Origin: Stenogyne calaminthoides
Taxonomy: Eukaryota > Streptophyta > Magnoliopsida > Lamiales > Lamiaceae
DNA length: 64,000 nucleotides
Direction of reading: 5' to 3'
Assembly (NCBI GenBank): GCA_037126765.1
Contig: JBBCBC010000022.1
Location: 19,187,758-19,251,757 of the forward strand
Part shown: one piece after another, positions 1 through 11,124 of the stretch
Numbering within the stretch: the stretch's first letter is position 1
Layout: every line of letters starts with the position of its first letter
The notes under the pieces: generated by a model
The model's database searches: none
What the model was told of the DNA's origin: nothing
What the model saw: the letters and a program-made list of their open reading frames with translations, nothing else
Made by a program: the position numbers and the translations under genes

Positions 1-265
1 CGTGGACTTGGGACATATTTGGGAAGGCTCTTTGGGTTGATCCATCATCTCATCAGTTGTCTCTACAAGAGGTTAGTAATCTCGTAACTCCTAGATTCCG
101 CATGCTTAGGATTTATGTGGATTACGTGTACGCATGTTGTTTATTCGCTTATTAATTATTATGTTGAATTGATTTAGGATTAATTCATGCTATTAATTAA
201 TTGATTAATTAAATATGTATTTAAAACTATCTCGAATAGATCTGGGCACCCCTAATTTCCCAACA
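1..265 (+). repeat. 3' end of a copia LTR (family A)
   Basis: This stretch aligns along its length with 9600–9864, the end of the element A LTR, sharing blocks such as taattcatgct and a final cccaaca. It ends in CA at 265. No tRNA primer-binding site follows; the next base begins an unrelated minus-strand copia fragment. It could be the 5' LTR of element A with the junction to its interior lost, or a separate related LTR. It diverges clearly from 7997–9864, so a recent pair is unlikely. Confidence 0.65.
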
Positions 266-745
266 CAAACCCAATTCCCTTCTTATCAGTTGGCGCACGA
301 AAATAGTTGTTCAAATCCTGAACAGTTTTAGACGATTTCATGAAAACCTCTATTTTCTTATGTAAAATGTCCTCAATGGCTTTTAGATTCTCATGCATTT
401 GGAAGAGTTCATCAAATTTAGCCTGAAGGACTTTGAGATCTCCTACTTATTTTAGATTTGTATCTTGTTGTTCATTAATCAACCTTCCCAGATCAGAAGA
501 GCCAACTTTTAGAACATTCAGTTCTATGGTCATCTTCTGAACAGTTTCAATCAATTTTTGTTCAGCACAACCGGTGTGGAACAGGAAATCACAGAAGGTT
601 TAGAAATTACCTCAGATTGGTTAGCTTCTCTAGCCGTCAGACAGATGTCATCATCAGATGAGAAGTTCAGATCGTTGACATCGTCACTGTTGGTTATCAG
701 ACAAAAATCTTCAACAGATAAGTATCCAGAGTCATTTGATGGCAG
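266..745 (-). pseudogene. Remnant of the gag–protease linker of the same copia element
   Basis: After the gag stop the minus strand still reads as a typical copia gag C-terminal segment: an acidic Asp/Ser-rich stretch, a coiled-coil-like stretch, and an ending that resembles the NNYFRAPTDKKGIGF type seen just before copia protease. Stops interrupt it, and it ends at the junction at 265/266. It is non-functional. Confidence 0.55.
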
Positions 746-2002
746 TTAAAAGTTGTCAATACCAAATGTGTCTGCTATCATAGCTTTTCCGTCTCTGTAT
801 TGTTGATCTCTTCTATTCCGCTTCTCTTCTCTTTCTTTAGGAGTCAGGTCGGGCCAGTCTGTGCTGTAGTGACCTAGTTTGTGGCAGTTGAAACAAGTTC
901 TTATAGATCTGTTAGGTGAATCATTTCTTCGATAATTTCTGTTAGGTGACTTTCCACCTTGCTTGTAGTCAGAACTCCTTCTTTCTGATTTTTCACAACG
1001 ACTATCTCCTTTACGATCATCCTTTCTATCATCTCTTCGGTCATTTCTCTGATTGTCTCTTCTTTCATCAGAATGATCTCTTTCTGATGATCTGTCAGTA
1101 GATCTCCTATCTCTACCTCTGCTTTGTCTATAATCCTCGTAGAACTTTCTGTACTTTCCCATCTGAACGTTTGATCGTTCAAGCTTTCTGGTCAGCAGAG
1201 CAATCTGTTCATCTTTGTTGATGATGTTCCCCATTGGTTCAACTGATCGTGAACTGCTACCAGTTGCCTGAAATGCAACATTTTTAGTAGAACTTGTGGT
1301 AGCTTCAGAAGGACCATCATATGATTCTCTACTTCTCTCAATCAGATCAAATTCATGCGCTTTCAAACTGAAAAATAGATCGTTCGGCTTCATGGTTCCA
1401 ATATCTTGACAGTCTTTGATCACTGTTACTTTCGTATCCCATTTATTTGTCAGTGATCTCAGAATCTTGTAGTTGATATCCTTATCTGACATTACTCGGC
1501 CAAAATCACGCAGTCTGTTGACACCTCGAGTAATTCTTCCATCTAGTTGATCAATCGTCACATTCGGCAACATCTTCAATTTCTTAAAGTTTACCAGTTC
1601 AGCTTGTAATATGTTATCCTTAGTCAGATCATTACCTTTGCAGATTTCAGCAAGGGTATCCCAAACTTCCTTAGCAGTCTTCAAATACTTGACCTTCTCA
1701 CGTGTGGTAGAATCCACCATCTTCATGATCAGATGTCTGGACACTATATCCAGATTGGACAATTTCCTCTCTTCTGCGTCCATCAGCGAAGGACTCTTTC
1801 TGATTCTTGCTCCAACTGGTTGCGTAGGATCTCCTCCTTCGGCTGGATTATAGTGATAGATGATGATTGGTCCTACCTCAAGAATCTCCCTTATTCTGTT
1901 GTTGATGACTCCCAGATGGTCACTCATGTCGAGAGACCAGTCGGCGTACTCATCGACAGAGAACTTGGGCAGATCATGATTCATCCCAAATGTGTTATCC
2001 AT
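746..2002 (-). CDS. Ty1/copia Gag polyprotein (UBN2-type) with a damaged zinc knuckle
   Basis: A 418-codon frame that would encode a retrotransposon capsid/nucleocapsid protein. The central part (about residues 100–220, from the EVWDTLAEICKG motif to the LKAHEFDLIER motif) matches the gag_UBN2 family of plant copia elements. A highly charged Arg/Asp/Ser-rich segment follows, then a CCHC-type knuckle reading CFNCHKLGHYSTDW. The last metal-binding cysteine is Trp, so the knuckle should not bind zinc normally. The frame starts about 120 bases after the primer-binding site, as expected for gag. It is uninterrupted to a stop at 746. Related coding sequence continues downstream, so that stop probably cut a longer gag-pol. 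Whether any protein is made is unknown. Confidence 0.8.
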   Translation of the reverse strand: MDNTFGMNHDLPKFSVDEYADWSLDMSDHLGVINNRIREILEVGPIIIYHYNPAEGGDPTQPVGARIRKSPSLMDAEERKLSNLDIVSRHLIMKMVDSTTREKVKYLKTAKEVWDTLAEICKGNDLTKDNILQAELVNFKKLKMLPNVTIDQLDGRITRGVNRLRDFGRVMSDKDINYKILRSLTNKWDTKVTVIKDCQDIGTMKPNDLFFSLKAHEFDLIERSRESYDGPSEATTSSTKNVAFQATGSSSRSVEPMGNIINKDEQIALLTRKLERSNVQMGKYRKFYEDYRQSRGRDRRSTDRSSERDHSDERRDNQRNDRRDDRKDDRKGDSRCEKSERRSSDYKQGGKSPNRNYRRNDSPNRSIRTCFNCHKLGHYSTDWPDLTPKEREEKRNRRDQQYRDGKAMIADTFGIDNF

Positions 2003-2123
2003 GCTTACGTGAGTTTGAAGATTATGAGTTTTAAAAATGGATTTTCAAGATCAGTTCAAGTGACCACAAAGATTCTTCCTCAAGAATCTATGATATTCAA
2101 AGTCAGTGGTCGCAAGAACCACT

Positions 2124-2135
2124 GCTCTGATACCA
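2124..2135 (-). other. Primer-binding site (initiator Met tRNA type)
   Basis: The minus strand reads TGGTATCAGAGC, the usual plant copia primer-binding site, which pairs with the 3' end of initiator tRNA-Met. It lies two bases inside the LTR boundary at 2138 and fixes both the orientation and the LTR end. Confidence 0.9.
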
Positions 2136-2137
2136 CT

Positions 2138-3674
2138 TGTAGGTCCCGAATGGGTTTTGTGAGCGTAGAAGTCTAGAGGGGAGGGGTGAATGGACTTCTA
2201 AAACTTTTGTGAGATCAGATGTGAATATGCAAGTATGTCTGATCAGAGTGCGAGTGAAGCAGTATGGACTGATATCTGACTTACTGATAGCTTGGAAGCA
2301 GATCAGTTCGGCGTCTATCAGCTCAACGGTTTGTGCGGAAGATAAGTTAACCCGTGTGAAAAACCAGTTTTACTCAAACCAGATTCTGAGTAATCTGTTC
2401 TAGACCAGATGACAAAGGTGTCAACCTGATCAAATCAGTTGCTTGGTGCAAATCTGATCCAGACTCAGAAAATCCATGGAATATAAAGCAGGTAGTGTGT
2501 TAAGAGTGTAAAGCAGATAAATCACGCAAGATTATAGTGGTTCGGATAACTCGTCCTACGTCCACTCTTGCCTATCAGCAGGGGCACACACTTAACCAAT
2601 CAGGACTTAGATTAATGTGTTAGTCCAACACAATACATCAAATATTTCAAGAGTTCTCACTCAACAATCCCAGAAATCAGAAACTAGAAACCCTAGTCTA
2701 AAATTTTGCTTAACAAACTTAACCTAAGTTTGTGGGTTTGGGTATAAGATTTGTATGTTCCAACTTGAATTATATCCTAGTATTTGAGTAGCCTAAAGCT
2801 AAAGGATAAGAATTCTATGCTAAGAACTATGGGATGAACACTTAGAAAATATTCTTGATTTGTGTTCGTCGTGCGGAAATCTTGCTTGATCTTTGAGCTT
2901 GTATAATTTCCGTAACCTTACTATGAAGGTTGATCCCATATTTATAGGCACAAAATTGAACTAGCCGTTGGAGAGCAATTCGAATTTTGGTCTATTTAAG
3001 GTAGGTTTGCAGGCTTGATTTTACGTGCTCAGAGGCGTCATGGCCGAAAGCATGTAAGTTTGTCCTTTGTAGCTGTTAGACTCTGAAGCGCTCGTCCTGC
3101 AAGTGTCATTTTCGTACGTGCGTGTCTTCTTCTCATTGGTTTACAAGTACACAAGTTCGACACTTAATTTACTAACAAGATTGACATTCTTCTTGTCTGA
3201 TTGACTTTGGCTAGTACTAGGTAATTTGATGTAGTCACCTGATGGATCTGACCAGATCAGATAAAGACTGATATGTCTACGTGGTTTGAATCTTCTAATG
3301 TAAGTTGTCTTAGCAAAACTTATTGATTCTCCTTCGTGTTATCTGATGTAGGTCTTCTGGTCTTGATGTCTTCTGATCTTCAGCTCTTTTGGTCTTCTGA
3401 TCTTCAGCTCTTCTGATCTTCTGATCTTTAGCTTATCTGATCTTTAAGACTTCGGCTTATCTGATCTTCAAGACTTCGGCTTACCTAATCTTCAGAACTT
3501 AGCCTATACATATTGAGTTCCCCCTCAATATGTGACCTATCTGTTACATCAGTTGTCTATACAACTCAATTGGTCATCCTATCTGATATCTAATTCATCA
3601 GTCAGCTAGCAAGTCTGACTGGTCCTATTACAATCTGTTTTGGAACTTCCATCAAAACTACAAATTTCCCAACA
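2138..3674 (-). repeat. Copia 5' LTR (1,537 bp)
   Basis: Bounded on the plus strand by TGTAGGTCCC and ATTTCCCAACA, that is TG…CA. The minus strand holds a promoter-like TATAAATATGGG segment near 2940. The region around 3360–3480 consists of short direct repeats built on a gatcttc/tctgatctt motif. A diverged, truncated relative lies at 62718–63777. Confidence 0.85.
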
Positions 3675-3697
3675 CTAAGAGAAAATGTTCAGAAAAC

Positions 3698-4536
3698 GTG
3701 AACGAAACACTTATATGGCATCTTAGATTGGGTCATATTAATCTGAGTGGGATCCAAAGGTTGGTGAAAGATGGTTCACTGTCGAACCTACAGCTCGAAC
3801 CACTTCTAATCTGCGAATCATGTTTGGAGGGTAAAATGACCAAGAGGGCATTTGAAGCCAAGGGGACTAGAGCCACAGAAGTGTAGCAAATCGTTCACAC
3901 TGACGTGTGTGGTCCAATGTCAACCAAAGCTAGAGGTGGCTATGAGTACACAAATCAGAAATCTTTGATAAATTCAAAGAGTTCAAAGTCGAAGTGGGAA
4001 ATCATATGGAAAAGAGTATCAAGTTTCTACGATCTAATCGTGGAGGTGAATACCTCAGCGATGAGTTTTTGAACTATCTGTCAGACGAGGGCATTGTTTC
4101 CTAGTTGACTGCACCTGGAACCCCTCAACAAAACGGTGTTGCAGAACAAAGAAACATAACACTCTTAGAAATGGTCATATCCATGATGAGTTATTCAAAT
4201 CTACCCAAGTCGTTTTGGGGTCATGCCTTGGAAATGGTGGCTTACGTTCTGAATTTGGTGCCATCCAAATCGGTTCCCAAAACCCCTAAAGAGTTGTGGA
4301 CCAGGCACAAGCATAGTCTGAGACATCTTAGGATTTGGGGGTGTCCGTCATACGTGCTAGACAAGGAAGCCGATAAATTGGATGCACGTTCAGAGCTAAG
4401 GTTGTTTATAGAATATCACATGGGAACGAAAGGGTGCATGTTCTATGGTCCCGAAGATCAAAAGGTGGTAATCAGTACGCACTTTAGAGTTTTGGAAGAA
4501 GACTTCATGAACAATCGAAGGCCGAAAAGTGAGATT
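3698..4536 (+). pseudogene. Element A pre-integrase and integrase (broken)
   Basis: The frame opens with the GAG_pre-integrase signature HLRLGH and a downstream C-x2-C pair, then enters the integrase core at the HTDVCGP motif. Damage visible in the sequence: a stop just before that motif (about 3883), loss of roughly two dozen codons after GGYEY near 3940, a second catalytic position read as SNRGGEY (Asp to Asn) near 4032, and a stop at about 4102. The third acidic residue (GVAEQRN) is kept. The reading frame is then cut by the solo LTR at 4537 and resumes in phase after it. Confidence 0.85.
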
Positions 4537-6146
4537 TGTTGGGATTTATTGGCACATAAACACGTAATACATGCGCAGCGGAATTAAACAGTTCACCAAC
4601 AACGAACATATAATTGCATAAACGATTACGAATAAACATAACAAGAAATCTTACAGTTATTCAAGAGCAGATTTCTCAACTATGTTATCCACGTAATCCC
4701 TATTCACAGACTTGCAAGGATTTGCCAGCTTTGAATCCCGAGACGGATTTGCTAGGAAAATTCTTACTCTAGATTTTATGGAGAAAATATGAACAACTGT
4801 TTTATGAATTCCCAAGAGTTCATATATATAGGAGAGGCACAACTTAAATCTTAAGCTAACCTGATTAGGAAATAATATCCCTAATATTTATTTGAATAAA
4901 TCTCTTAGATTTATTTCCTACATATAAAATCTCTACGGATTTAATTCCCATATATGACAAATCTCTACGATTTATTTCCATATATATTAAATCTTACAAT
5001 AATATTACATATATTATTGTTGGGAATTCCTATTTAATTAAATCCAATTTAATTAAATATTAATAATTATTAATTCCAAATTAATCCATTATTAATTAAT
5101 TCTCCATAAATTAAATATTAAATCAAATTTAACATTTAATCAACCAACTATAATCCGTAAAAGGGAACTACTTGTTGTGTGACCCATAGGCCCTCATATA
5201 TCGAGCGATTAGTCAAACTAACAGTCTTAATTGAACCCGAGACAATAAATTAGACATTCTTAATATATGAGGTACGTTGCGAGAAACGTGCAACTACATG
5301 TAACTGTAACATGGGCTATTGCGATTTCCTCCTTTCATTCACGAATACTCGATTAGTCTTGAACATGATGAAGTCTCTATTCAAATAACTAAATCAATTT
5401 ATCTCTAATCACTAATTGATCACTCGTGTCACACTTGGCCACATAGTCCAAGTTGACGTGCATTGACCAATGACTTTGATCCAATTATGATGAGAAGATG
5501 AGTATTCTCTCTAAATCCACTTTGAGGAATGAATCCTTTTCTTGGCTTAACTACCACGCACATTCACTTCGTGATGAACCCAATCCAAGCCATATGTACC
5601 CAGGAAGGGTGCAAGTGTCGTTCATGGTCAAAGTTCATCACTCCACACATGTCATGTGTATTGACCTGAAGTCAAAGGAGTATCGCATCGCTCCCACTAA
5701 CCGAGACACCCGTAGACACATATAGTGAAACTACATTAAACGGTTTTTCGGATAGGTATACCAATACCCTCTAAGGTATTTGTGCATCCATCATGAGATA
5801 CCTAGTATCTCATAGCAAGTGAGATCTTACTACACTCTCTAAGAGTATGATGCAGATCGCACATCAATCTCCATTGCATCATCAATATCCCATTCTTGAT
5901 GATCCTCGATTGGGGCTATTTGTGAATCATGCTTAAGTCATCTGAGTTCTCACACACTCAATGACAGCAGTGACCCAAGGAAACACAGATAAGAGCAAAT
6001 GCAAACAATCAAACATAATATTCTTATAAGTGCAACGTCATATACTTAATATTAAATAAATAATAATATTAAACCAACACTGAATATTAACTGAGTATTA
6101 TGTCCTTACAATGGATTGTCTCTAGGACAATAACACTAACAAGATT
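4532..6146 (-). mobile_element. Solo LTR of copia family C with perfect 5-bp target duplication
   Basis: The LTR spans 4537–6141, begins TGTTGGGATT and ends CACTAACA. It is flanked by AGATT at 4532–4536 and AGATT at 6142–6146. It aligns end to end with the LTRs at 42508–44110 and 56522–58125, so it belongs to the family of the 15.6-kb element C and has the same orientation. No internal sequence remains, as expected after LTR–LTR recombination. It interrupts the element A pol frame, which continues in phase on the far side. Confidence 0.95.
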
Positions 6147-7882
6147 ACCTTAAATGAAATAAAAGGACAAACTCCTATACCAATTGTACAAGTTGATATA
6201 CCAAGCGTCACACTGACACAACCGGAACCTCGTCATAGTGGGAGGGTTGTCCGACAACCTGAGAGATTCATGGGGATAGGAGAATCTTTGGATTTGATCC
6301 CCGAGGATAGTGAATCAGACCCCTGGTCCTACAAGGAGGTGGTCCAATATAAGGATTCAGAATCCTGGCAAACTGCGATGGAAGCCGAGATGGGCTCAAT
6401 GGATCATAAACAAGTATGGGAGCTAGTTGAACCACCCATTGGGGTAAAACTCATTGGATGCAAGTGGGTCTACAAGATAAAAAGAGGACCAGATGGAAAG
6501 GTGAAAACCTTTAAAGCTAGGCCAGTGGTAAAGGGATACACTCAAAAGGAGGGTATCGATTATGAAGAAACCTTTTCGCCTGTAGCCATGCTTAAGTCCA
6601 TCCATATTCTTTTGGCAGTAATTGTGCATTTAGATTTTGAGATTTGGCAAATGGATGTCAAGACAGCTTTCCTTAACGGGAGTCTTGACGAGGAAATCTA
6701 TATGCAAAAGCCAGAAGGTTTTATCGAAAAGGGCCATGAACACCTTGTGTGCAAGCTAAGGAAATCCATTTATGAACTGAAGCAAGCATCTAGGGCTTGG
6801 AACCAATGTTTTAATCAAGTAATAAAATTCTATGGGTTTGATCAAAATGATTTCGAGAGTTGTGTGTTTAGGAAGTGTGACGGAACTGCCTCTGTATTCC
6901 TAGTATTATACGTAGATGATATTCTGCTCATCGGAAACGATGTAAAGGTTTTGTCACACGTAAGGGTATGGCTGTCAAAACAATTTGATATGAAGCCGGT
7001 CATATTCTTGGGATCATGATCACTCGAGATCGAAAGAAAAGAATGATTGGCTTATCGCAAGCTTCGTACATAAACACCGTTTTGAAGCATTTCAGCATGC
7101 AAGATTCCAAGAAGGGTTTTGTACCTTTCAGGCACGGAATCCATCTATCAAAAGACATGTGTCCTAAGACATAAAGGGAGATAGATGACATGAGAGGCAT
7201 TCCTTATGCGTCGGCAGTAGGAAGCCTCATGTATGAAATGTTGTGTACGAGACCGGACATCTGCTACGTCGTAGGCATGGTAGCGAGTTATCAAAGTAAC
7301 CCCGGAAATCAACACTAGAGTGCTGTTAAGAAGATTCTAAAGTATCTGAAAAGAACTTGGGATAGAATGTTGGTTTATCAGTCAGACAGTTTATTTACAG
7401 TGAGATACACGGACTCGGATTTCCAATCGGACCTAGATTCCAGAAAATCTACCTCGGGTAGTGTGTTTTTTCTGGGAGGAGGAGTTGTAACATGGAGAAG
7501 CGTTAAGCAGAAATGTATCGCCGATTCTACCATGGAAGCCGAATATGTAGCTGCTTGTGAAGCAGCGAAAGAAGTGGTGTAGCTCAAGAACTTCTTAGTG
7601 GACTTGGACGTTGTTCCGAATTTGCCCAGCACCATCACGGTTTCCTATGATAATGCCAGAGCAGTTACAAATTCAAGGGAACCGAGAGCCCACAAGGCCA
7701 GCAAACACATTGAAAGGAAATACCATCTTATACGAGAAATCGTTAAGAGATGAGATATAGAGGTGGCAAAGATCGCGTCGGAAGACAACCTAGCTGATCC
7801 ATTCACAAAGGGTCTGCCTCAGTTAACATTCGAGAGACATGTGGAAGGAATGGGTGTCAAGAGCGTTGCCAATCTGCTTTGA
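6142..7882 (+). pseudogene. Element A reverse transcriptase and RNase H (broken)
   Basis: The 6270–7019 part holds a copia RT_2 domain, including the KWVYKIK, QMDVKTAFLNG and YVDD (LVLYVDDILLIGND) motifs, so the RT catalytic aspartates are present. A frameshift near 7010–7018 separates it from the thumb/connection region. RNase H follows (YTDSDFQSD, STMEAEYVA, DPFTKGLP). In-frame stops occur near 7171, 7316, 7580 and 7753. The frame ends at about 7882, just before a polypurine-like AAGTGGGAGA at about 7887. Once part of a pol polyprotein, it cannot be translated whole now. Confidence 0.88.
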
Positions 7883-7996
7883 GTATAAGTGGGAGAAATG
7901 TTATTAGGTTGATGTAGGTGACATTAGATGTCACCGTATAATACATTAGATATGTTGTGGTATACTTAAAAGCAGACTTTTAGTATAAGTGAAGAT

Positions 7997-9864
7997 TGTT
8001 GGGGTTATACGGGAAAGTACGATTTTAGTTTGTATAACCTATGTATTAAATACTTATTTATTGAAATAAATTATTTATCACTGATGCTTTAAATATGATT
8101 GAATGTTATGTATATTTATTGCAAACCGTTCATATAATAGCACGCGTTACATTGTAGTTAACGTGGTGATACCAGATCACAGAAGATCACGTTAACAGTC
8201 CCTTGTAGACAAGTGCACGTTTCACAACTTAGATAGATCCGAACAATCTATTGGTAGAAGTTGATGTGTAAGGCTCAGATTGACTTGTCTTGACCAAGAG
8301 ATTACACTAGTGCATTCGATGGCTGAAGCGGACCTGCAGAGAGGATAAACTCATTCGCACTGACTTATGGGATGAACAGTTAGACCTCAGTGGTTGTTGA
8401 TTTCTTAATCTCTGTCACTTAATAAGGACTGTGTGTGATTAGTAGTTATTGTTTTGACTTATAAATGGGAAGAGAATCATTGAGACTTCGATACCCTATA
8501 TCTTGGGCAATAATATTAATTATACGACAGTTGCTAAATTAATACAGAGAATTGTGTGCTTGCAACGTCTTGCATGATTGGTCCCCTTGGTGGGCTCGGA
8601 ACCTTTATCATACCAAATCTTGCAAGTGGAATTAATTTTCCTGTATGGATAATAAAGTTGAGTTGTCCTTACTCCAAGGATAAAGATATTAATTAATATA
8701 AAGTTTTTCAGTGGCTTAATTAATTAATGTACTAAATAATCTTAAATACGGGAGATAATAACCGGGAGCCATATTACTGTAATATGGGTTAAGTTTGATA
8801 GTGCAATATTAATTATATAGTGGTATTAATTAATATTAATGGGCTAAATTATATTGTGGCTCAATATTGAAATTCAGTAGCCCATTGGAAGGTCCATCTT
8901 AATTCTCCTAAAGGGCCCCTCAAGTAGCCCAAATTAAAGTCCATTAAATAAAAGGTGCTTAAAATAAATTAAATATTTGTTGCATATTTTTTTCCTTATT
9001 TTTTTCGAAATAATTAAAGAAAAGAGGTAGAAGAATTTTCTTGAAAAGATTTTATGGAAAGAAGATAAGTATTCTTGGAATACAAGATTATCCCATAAAT
9101 TCAAGAAATCTCCCACTTGGTTTCTTTAGTTGGATTTTTCGAAAATTATAGAGTAATAATAGGAAAAACGATTTTCTTGATTTTCTTGGAAAGATTTATG
9201 GAAAAAGATATGTATTCTTGGAATACAAGAATATCTTATAAATTCAAGAAAGATCCAATCTTGAAAATCCCCTATTATTTTAGAAAAATTGGTCTAAATA
9301 AGGGTGTGAGATTTTTGTGGAAAAATACACATGGAAAGAAGAATATATGGGATATATTCAAGATTTCTTGGAGATCAAGAAAAGAGTTTTCCTAACCCTA
9401 TTTTGAGCCTAATTTCCGTCCAACCCCTCTATATAAATAAGGGGATGAATTTTTTCATCCTCTACAGTTCTATGTGTTGGAAAAATTAGAAATCCACAAA
9501 GGTGGTGCAACAATTATTTATTTTTTCTTTGTTTTATAAATTGTTCATTGGAAGACCTTCCACCGGAGTTATTGAACGAGAACTTGGGAATACTTGAGAA
9601 TGACTTTTGGTAAGAAGGACTTTTGGTGGGTATCCAGATACTTGATCATGTTTGTCTCAGACCGTCTCTCCAATGGGTACGTTTACGTAAACTCCTAGAA
9701 TTTTCACATGCTAGGATCTTTTACGTGAAATATTATTTGCATGTCGTTGTTGGATTAATTATTATTTGAATTCACTTAGGTTAATTCATGCTAGTAATAA
9801 TTGTTAATTTAAATTTGTATTTATGAGGTCATCCCGATAGATCCTAGCATATGTTATCCCAACA
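7997..9864 (+). repeat. Element A 3' LTR (1,868 bp)
   Basis: Starts TGTTGGGGTTATACGG after a purine-rich tract (tataagtgaagat) and ends ATCCCAACA. A second purine tract lies about 100 bases upstream (near 7887), so the exact start could be near 7899 instead. A TATATAAATAAGGGG promoter-like segment lies near 9430. A ~200-base stretch around 8985–9270 contains an imperfect direct duplication built on ttcttggaatacaaga. Confidence 0.75.
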
Positions 9865-10241
9865 GTGTCCACAAACCTCCATCGTTTCAACGGACCCCCT
9901 TCACTTCAGTGTCCTCGGGTCGCAGCAGCGGGGCCCTAAATAATGGGCAGCAGACCATTGGCAATGAGCCCAACTCTACTGCTTCGTCCCCAGCCTTCCC
10001 ACAATCTGCAATCTCGGGTTCGTCTGTCCCCCATCCGAATCGAGCGACATGTCGTCTCACAGCAGAGGAAGTTCGTGAATATAGGGCCAAGGGCAAGTGC
10101 TACCGCTGCAGTCAGACCTATGGGCTCTTACACAAGTGTTCCGCCAAATATTTGACCATTATTGAGGCGGATGATGATGAAATCGGGGTGGGTGTCGATT
10201 ATCAGTTTGAGGAAGCCAGGGATGATCAACTCCAGCCTTAA
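9865..10241 (+). pseudogene. Ty3/gypsy gag fragment with CCHC knuckle
   Basis: A short frame contains LTAEEVREYRAKGKCYRC and then a knuckle of pattern C-x2-C-x7-H-x-C (CYRCSQTYGLLHKC), the form seen in gag of plant gypsy elements, followed by an acidic stretch. It begins directly at the end of the element A LTR, so element A probably inserted into or beside this older gypsy copy. No protease, RT or integrase follows. Confidence 0.65.
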
Positions 10242-11124
10242 GGACAAGGTTGTTTCGTCAGAGGAAGCAATTGATAGACGTCGTATAAGTTATATTTATT
10301 ATTTTAGTTATGGGCTTTATTTAAGTTAAGAGTCTTTATTTTAATTGTATAAATCTAGAATAAATAAATGGGTCGTGGGCCTTATTTCTTAGTGCATAAG
10401 TTAGAGTTAGTCTATTTATATTAGCGTTTTCTAAGATTGAGATTATCAGGAAAATAATTATATTGTGGCAACTACGGTTGTGGCAGAGATTTATCTCTGT
10501 GGCCTCTTTGAGGAGCCTCGTTTGAGGATTTATTTATCGTATTACTGTTATTTCGTGTCTCCCTTATCTTAAATCTATCATTTTATGAAACACGAGGGCA
10601 TGCGGTCAAACCAACGTACTGGCTATTGGCCTATTGCATTGCCACCTCAGGCTATGTATGAAGAGAATATTGTGGTGGTGAAAATATTTTTAAGTTTGAT
10701 TTTTGTATTATTATTTATCAATCAATTAATATATGTGAGTGTGTCGTTGATCCTTCACTATTTGCTCAATACACAAATTTTACTATTTTATGTGATGATA
10801 TATTATTGTATGTGATGATATATGATGCTAAAAGATATCGTACTTATGGGTTTGTGCACTGTATATGTACATATATTAATTTCAAATGAATTTTATCTTT
10901 ACCCTTCAAAAAAAATATTATTTGTTAAACTTAATTATTTATAATTAACTGCTGAAAAATGAAGTTCAATTTTTAAGTGAATGTGAAATTAATTCCTTAA
11001 AATATTGTAACCAAGACACGAAAAAGTGAGAAAGGGAAAAAGCAAAGAGCTTTTGTCCCATAAAAAAAAGTTAAAATGAGGAAGTGGATATATCACAAGG
11101 AACTCATTTAAAGCTTGTAAATTA
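10242..11124. other. AT-rich non-coding stretch, possibly a gypsy LTR remnant
   Basis: 10242–10570 has LTR-like character: a purine-rich lead-in, tataaat-like boxes, a direct repeat around agagatttatctctgtggcc, and t-rich sequence. It may be the 3' LTR side of the gypsy scrap just upstream. 10570–11124 shows nothing I can identify. In particular, no exon encoding a J domain for the adjacent auxilin-like gene is visible on the minus strand. Confidence 0.4.

Larger units (their letters stand above)
266..3674 (-). mobile_element. Truncated minus-strand Ty1/copia element (5' LTR, PBS, gag)
   Basis: Read on the minus strand, this is a 5' LTR (3674 to 2138), a primer-binding site, a gag frame and a short downstream coding remnant. 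It stops abruptly at 266. Protease, integrase, RT and the 3' LTR are absent. It lies between a family A LTR end and the family A pol, so both elements lost sequence at the junctions. The same LTR family reappears at 62718–63777 in the opposite orientation. Confidence 0.75.
3675..9864 (+). mobile_element. Decayed Ty1/copia element A (pol and 3' LTR)
   Basis: Plus-strand copia remnant in the domain order pre-integrase, integrase, (solo LTR insertion), reverse transcriptase, RNase H, polypurine tract, 3' LTR. Integrase before RT is the copia order. Gag and protease are missing, replaced upstream by the minus-strand fragment. Multiple stops, a deletion and a frameshift mark it as long dead. Confidence 0.85.

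Noticed and set aside
3698..7882. An integrated pararetrovirus (caulimovirus-like) origin for the RT region
   Set aside because: Integrase precedes RT, RT is copia-type, and LTRs, a polypurine tract and Met-tRNA primer sites of this group are present. No movement or coat protein motifs.
7885..7996. LTR start of element A at about 7899 instead of 7997
   Set aside because: The TGTTGGGG at 7997 mirrors the CCCAACA end better. Without a full 5' LTR the earlier start cannot be excluded.
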